Positions 5,477 to 8,655 of a stretch of 8,655 nt of DNA are shown one piece after another; positions within the stretch are counted from its first letter, which is position 1, and every line of letters starts with the position of its first letter. The notes under the pieces were generated by a model. That model was given only the letters and a program-made list of their open reading frames with translations, did not search any database and was not told the DNA's origin. Made by a program: the position numbers and the translations under genes. This DNA is from an uncultured Clostridia bacterium (GTDB lineage Bacteria; Bacillota; Clostridia; TANB77; CAG-508): the NCBI GenBank assembly GCA_910589185.1, contig CAJUSU010000036.1:1-8655 (forward strand), read 5' to 3'.

Positions 5477-6142
5477 TTACATTTTTCTAAATACACCTGC
5501 TACTTTTCCTAAAATTTCACAATTTGGAACAATAATTGGATCCATTGTGCTATTTTCAGGTTGTAGTCTGATATGATCTTTTTCTTTATAAAATGTTTTT
5601 ACAGTTGCTGAGTCATCAATCAATGCCACTACAATTTGTCCATTTTCTGCTGTATTTTGTCTTTTTACTAAAATATAATCTCCATCTAGAATACCAGCTT
5701 CAATCATACTTTCTCCGCGTACTGTTAGCATAAAGCTTTCACTATTTCCCACAAAATCAATTGGAATTGGGAAAGTATCTGTAATATTTTCTACTGCTAA
5801 AATTGGTTCACCAGCTGTAATTTTCCCAATTACAGGAACTTCAATCATTTCTTTTCCAGTATAATAATTTTTATCTTCATGCTTTTTAGTTACATCTTCT
5901 CCGTTACCACCTTTTAGTAGTCTTAGAGTTCTTCCTTTTTGTTCTTCTTTTTTAATATAGCCTTTTTCAGCTAATTTTGCTAAATAGTTATGTACTGTTG
6001 CAGTTGATTTTAATCCTACTGCCTTTCCAATTTCTCTTACTGATGGAGCATATCCGTTTTCTTCCATTTCTTTTTCAATAAATCTTAAAATTGCTTTCTC
6101 TCTTTTATTAATTGCCATTGGGTCTTTTGTTTTTCTTGGCAT
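5477..6142 (-). CDS. lexA: LexA, SOS repressor and self-cleaving peptidase (S24)
   Basis: A 221-residue LexA. The N-terminal winged helix-turn-helix covers about 10-75 (AILRFIEKEMEENGYAPSVREIGKAVGL, then TATVHNYLAKLAEKGYI). The C-terminal autoprotease has the Ala-Gly cleavage bond in ITAGEPI (A110-G111), the nucleophile in GESM (S145) and the general base in ATVKTFYKE (K182). The Ser-to-Lys spacing of 37 equals that of E. coli LexA (S119/K156). It represses DNA-repair genes until RecA filaments trigger cleavage. The N-terminus has about eight more residues than common before the first helix, and M9 is a possible alternative start. The ATG at 6142 is preferred because AAGGAG (6157-6152) sits nine bases upstream. 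A linker of about 20 residues (78-98) joins the domains. It leads an operon with the 172-residue membrane protein. Confidence 0.97.
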   Translation of the reverse strand: MPRKTKDPMAINKREKAILRFIEKEMEENGYAPSVREIGKAVGLKSTATVHNYLAKLAEKGYIKKEEQKGRTLRLLKGGNGEDVTKKHEDKNYYTGKEMIEVPVIGKITAGEPILAVENITDTFPIPIDFVGNSESFMLTVRGESMIEAGILDGDYILVKRQNTAENGQIVVALIDDSATVKTFYKEKDHIRLQPENSTMDPIIVPNCEILGKVAGVFRKM

Positions 6143-6181
6143 ATTTCATCTCTCCTTAATTTTATTTTTTCTTCCTATATA

Positions 6182-6210
6182 ATGATAACATACAAACAAA
6201 AAAATGTCAA
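6182..6210 (-). promoter_or_regulatory. lexA promoter with extended -10
   Basis: A consensus TTGACA (6210-6205) and TATCAT (6187-6182) are 17 bases apart on the minus strand, with TGT just before the -10 making an extended element. Transcription would begin near 6175, about 30 bases before the ATG. I find no canonical GAAC-N4-GTTC SOS box here or upstream, although lexA is normally autoregulated. The -35 lies within the long palindrome at 6194-6235. Confidence 0.75.
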
Positions 6211-6235
6211 ACAAATATTTGACATTTTTTTGTTT
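6194..6235 (-). terminator. 18-base-pair palindrome: terminator and/or operator before lexA
   Basis: The arms 6194-6211 and 6218-6235 are perfectly complementary over 18 bases around a six-base centre, CAAATA. Each arm contains seven A or T in a row next to TGTCAAA or TTTGACA. It begins 14 bases after the stop of the 159-residue gene and would act as an AT-rich, possibly bidirectional terminator. The core has few GC pairs (GTC/GAC in the centre, one at the edge), so the hairpin is weak for its length. The 3' arm carries the lexA -35, so a protein binding the symmetric TGTCAAA/TTTGACA would block lexA. Confidence 0.65.
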
Positions 6236-6248
6236 TATTTTATATTTT

Positions 6249-6728
6249 TTAAAAGCATTTTTCTAAAAATTCTTTTACTTTTTGTTCTTCTGATTCATTC
6301 ACATTGAATTGAACAATTGTATTTTCTATTCTTGAAATATACATATACTTTCCATTTGATTTTAAACTATATTCTTCATAAGATTTACTTTTCTTTTCTA
6401 TTGGTTCATTTTCTTCTTGTTTTGTTTTTGCAAACTCCTCTTTTTGCTCTTTGTAAAAATTGCTTGCAGAGTCATTATCTTTTAAAATATAAAAACTAAT
6501 AAAATAACTGTAATCTTCACTTATAGCAAGCTTTGCATTAATAATTTCTTCTTTTTTGGTAATGTCATTTTGTATATCGGCTATTTTGTATCCATTTTCT
6601 TTTGCTTTTTCTTCAAATTGTTCCATAGTAATAGCCTTTTTGCCACTTTGCATAATAGCAAGGCATACAATGGCTATGATAATTACCCCAACAACTGCTG
6701 CTATTATCATCTTTATTGACTTTTTCAT
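6249..6728 (-). CDS. Uncharacterised membrane-anchored extracellular protein, 159 residues
   Basis: The N-terminus (MKKSIK, then a 20-residue hydrophobic stretch at 7-26) is a signal anchor. There is no lipobox with the right spacing, though C22 lies inside the span. The outer part (30-159) alternates helix and strand: FEEKAKENGYKIAD, AKLAISEDYSYFISFYILKD, SASNFYKEQKEEFAK, a charged Glu/Lys loop (101-118), then YSLKSNGKYMYISRIENTIVQFNVN and KVKEFLEKCF. The pattern resembles small clostridial secreted proteins annotated only as hypothetical; I can assign no function. The ATG at 6728 has GGAGG (6743-6739) ten bases upstream. I see no clear promoter in the short gap after the terminator at 6760-6791, so it may rely on readthrough or a weak promoter near the hairpin. 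Confidence 0.85.
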   Translation of the reverse strand: MKKSIKMIIAAVVGVIIIAIVCLAIMQSGKKAITMEQFEEKAKENGYKIADIQNDITKKEEIINAKLAISEDYSYFISFYILKDNDSASNFYKEQKEEFAKTKQEENEPIEKKSKSYEEYSLKSNGKYMYISRIENTIVQFNVNESEEQKVKEFLEKCF

Positions 6729-6759
6729 TTTTTTCTTTCCTCCATAGTCCCTATTTTAG

Positions 6760-6791
6760 AAAAACGGGCAAATAGCTATTTGCCCGTTTTT
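6760..6791 (-). terminator. Strong intrinsic terminator of the surface protein gene
   Basis: A perfect palindrome of 16-base arms (6760-6775 and 6776-6791) with core GGGCAAATAG, flanked by five A on one side and five T on the other, so it can work in both directions. On the minus strand it lies 22 bases after the surface-protein stop. It is the most GC-rich hairpin in the window and the clearest terminator. Confidence 0.93.
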
Positions 6792-6813
6792 ATTCTACAT
6801 ATTTTATATCTTA

Positions 6814-8655
6814 TTAGTTAATTCCTAGAACTTTGTAATTTGTTACAATTCCTTCGAATGTAAGTGTAACAACGCCGTCAGAAACTTCGATTGAAGCATC
6901 AGCTTCTTCGTTAATTCCTAATCCTTTTACAAATTCTACAACTTCTTTCGCTGTTTTTCCAGTTACTACTGTTAAGTCACTTACTGTATCAAGTGATTCT
7001 GTTTCAGCATAAGTGTCTAAAATAGCTTTTACTTTAACTGCTGCAGTAGTTGTAAATGGTGCTGTAGCTTTTAAGTTTGCTACAACCGTTGTTGTTTCAC
7101 CTTTTGCATTGTTTACTACAACATTTTTTGCTCCTGCTAATGTATCAGCAGTAACATTTAATTCTCCATTTTTGATTGTTACATTGATATTTCCTGCAAC
7201 AGTTGCTTTTGGAGATGTTAAAGTAATATCACCATTTTTAGCATTGATTGTAACGCTTCCTGTTTGTCTTAATGCTAAATCTTTTTCTCCGCTAATTTCA
7301 AGTGCTAAATCTGCATTTGTAGAAAGTTCTAAGTTACTGTCACTTGCTACAACTGTTAATTTTCCACTTGTAGGTGTTACTTTTGTATCTTTTGATACTT
7401 TTGCTACAACTCCATTGATAGTAGTTGTTGTATTACCTTTTACTGTGTAAGTTCCAACAGTTGATTGTAGAGTTACTCCTTCTAAAACAACTTCTTCTGC
7501 ATTTAGTGCTGTACTAACTGCAAAATATCCTCTTCCATTATTTGCACCTAGAACTATTTTGCTTGCTTTGTCAGCTGTTGTAAGAGTTCTGTAGTAACCA
7601 TTTCCGATTACTTCTACAGTTTTGCCTTTAATAGATGCTCCTAATGCTGTTGTTGCACTAGCATTATGGTTTAATTCTAATTTAATATTGTTTCCTGAAA
7701 TGGTAACTTTGTCACCTGTTTTTAGACTCCTTACAATATCATTTAAAATTGCTTGATATTCTGTTGAGAATACATTAATATTTTCAATTGTTTCTCCATT
7801 GATATAAGCTTTGGTTCCATTTGTGTAAATTTCGCCTTGTTTTGCTTCTGTAGCTGCTTCGTTTACTGTAAGACCATTAATTGCAATTGAGTTTTTAACA
7901 ATTACATCTCCACTTGTGATAGGAGCTTTTTTAGTTACTCCATTGATGGTTACTGTTAATACGAATTTGTATGTCTTACCAGCTTCTAATCCATCTACTA
8001 CTGTTTCATAAGTGTCTTGACCTTCTGTTTTTGTTAGTGTTGCAGCTTTTGTAGCTACAAGTTTTGTTTCATTTCCTTCTACGTTGTATACTTCTACCGC
8101 ATAACTGATTATAGCATTGCTATCTCCTGCTAGTTCAGCTTTTTCAATACCTGTTAGTTTTACAGCTTTTTCTAATGATTGGTTGTCTACTGTAGGAGCA
8201 TCAGGTGTTGCTACTGTAAAGAAGTCATTTGATGTAGCTGCTTCTGAATCTAATACTCTCTTAGATGCATTTTTTGCTACTACTTGTACTCTATAAGAAG
8301 TATTTGCAGTAATTGCAGGAAGTGTTGCTTCCTTCTTTGTGTTATCTACACTACTTACTGTTTCCTTTTCTACATATTTTCCAGTATATTTGCCATCTAC
8401 TATTTCTGGCTCTAATACTTTTACTTCATAGCTTACATCTTTATTGCTTGCATCTTTCCATGTAATTTTGTTATTTTCAACATCTACTTTTATATCTGTT
8501 ACTTGTGCTAATTTAGATACTACAATCTTTCCTGCATTTTCAGCAGTTGTTGCTGAATCTACTGTTGCAGATTGTTTTTCAGTTGCAGTTGCTTCTACAT
8601 ATGCTTTTACAGTATATGTACCTACTTCTTTAATAGCACTTGTAAAGTCTGCTGT
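6814..8655 (-). CDS. Large repetitive surface protein with FN3-like modules, C-terminal 613 residues
   Basis: The minus-strand frame is open from the window edge to TAA at 6816-6814; the start lies outside. Numbering from the first visible codon, residues 1-45 end one beta module (VGTYTVKAYVEATATEKQ). Residues about 46-145 form a fibronectin type III-like module (ITWKDAS, VSYEVKVLEPE, ITANTSYRVQVVAKNAS) and 146-245 a second (VATPDAPTV, IISYAVEVYN, LEAGKTYKFVLTV). Residues 246-345 form a further beta region containing GDKVTISGNNIKL. Residues about 346-545 are dominated by short Thr/Val/Asn/Gly-rich strands such as SVTINAKNGDITLTSP and INVTIKNGELNVTAD, as in a beta-solenoid or adhesin stalk. 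The last 60 residues (VVTGKTAKEVVEFVKGLGIN, DGVVTLTFEGIVTNYKVLGIN) look like a small alpha/beta cap. There is no LPXTG motif or C-terminal SLH domain, so wall attachment must be N-terminal or absent. Likely an exported S-layer-like or adhesive protein; ligand unknown. Confidence 0.85.
   Translation of the reverse strand, partial: TADFTSAIKEVGTYTVKAYVEATATEKQSATVDSATTAENAGKIVVSKLAQVTDIKVDVENNKITWKDASNKDVSYEVKVLEPEIVDGKYTGKYVEKETVSSVDNTKKEATLPAITANTSYRVQVVAKNASKRVLDSEAATSNDFFTVATPDAPTVDNQSLEKAVKLTGIEKAELAGDSNAIISYAVEVYNVEGNETKLVATKAATLTKTEGQDTYETVVDGLEAGKTYKFVLTVTINGVTKKAPITSGDVIVKNSIAINGLTVNEAATEAKQGEIYTNGTKAYINGETIENINVFSTEYQAILNDIVRSLKTGDKVTISGNNIKLELNHNASATTALGASIKGKTVEVIGNGYYRTLTTADKASKIVLGANNGRGYFAVSTALNAEEVVLEGVTLQSTVGTYTVKGNTTTTINGVVAKVSKDTKVTPTSGKLTVVASDSNLELSTNADLALEISGEKDLALRQTGSVTINAKNGDITLTSPKATVAGNINVTIKNGELNVTADTLAGAKNVVVNNAKGETTTVVANLKATAPFTTTAAVKVKAILDTYAETESLDTVSDLTVVTGKTAKEVVEFVKGLGINEEADASIEVSDGVVTLTFEGIVTNYKVLGIN

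Noticed and set aside
7013..7450. Plus-strand open frame of 145 codons rich in Ala, Val, Phe and Thr
   Set aside because: It lies wholly opposite the surface-protein gene, and its composition is the mirror of that gene's Thr/Val codons. It has no ribosome binding site.
1..8655. CRISPR array, phage, toxin-antitoxin or defence island
   Set aside because: No regular repeat-spacer pattern, no integrase, nuclease or toxin-like gene, and no marked composition shift among the genes.

Overview
The window comes from a low-GC, Gram-positive-type bacterium, most likely an uncultured member of the Clostridia. The evidence is strongly AT-rich DNA, AAGGAG-type ribosome binding sites before nearly every gene, a Bacillus/Clostridium-style LexA and a clostridial-looking MreB. 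I cannot name the genus. Every gene I can support lies on the minus strand, so transcription runs from right to left, and there is no gene-free stretch longer than about 300 bases.

In transcription order: (1) the C-terminal 613 residues of a large surface protein with fibronectin type III-like modules and a Thr/Val/Asn-rich beta-repeat region (8655-6814), ending at a strong hairpin terminator; (2) a 159-residue membrane-anchored protein of unknown function (6728-6249), followed by a long AT-rich palindrome that also contains the -35 box of the next promoter; (3) lexA (6142-5477) and, 28 bases on, a 172-residue membrane protein with an FxLYD-like outer domain (5448-4930), closed by a terminator at 4872-4901; (4) an apparent operon of an mreB family gene (4774-3770), a TetR-family regulator (3760-3194) and a long-chain acyl-CoA ligase (3104-1227), with a REP-like palindrome in the last gap; (5) a 285-residue soluble protein of unknown function (1056-199) with its own promoter; (6) a hairpin and then the promoter and first 61 bases of a CAU-anticodon tRNA (61-1), cut by the window edge.

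The most notable signal is regulatory. Four TGTAAN-type half-sites in direct repeat, at an exact 11-base period, occur twice: upstream of the promoter of the 285-residue protein (1154-1192) and over the -10 and start region of the mreB promoter (4800-4838). This is the layout of an OmpR-family response-regulator operator of the WalR/PhoP type. It suggests that one envelope-sensing two-component system controls both genes, possibly with opposite sign because the boxes lie differently relative to each promoter. The mreB-tetR-ligase grouping adds a possible link between cell-shape control and fatty-acid activation. I see no CRISPR array, insertion sequence, phage gene or defence system. Apart from the shared operators, the window looks like an ordinary chromosomal housekeeping region.
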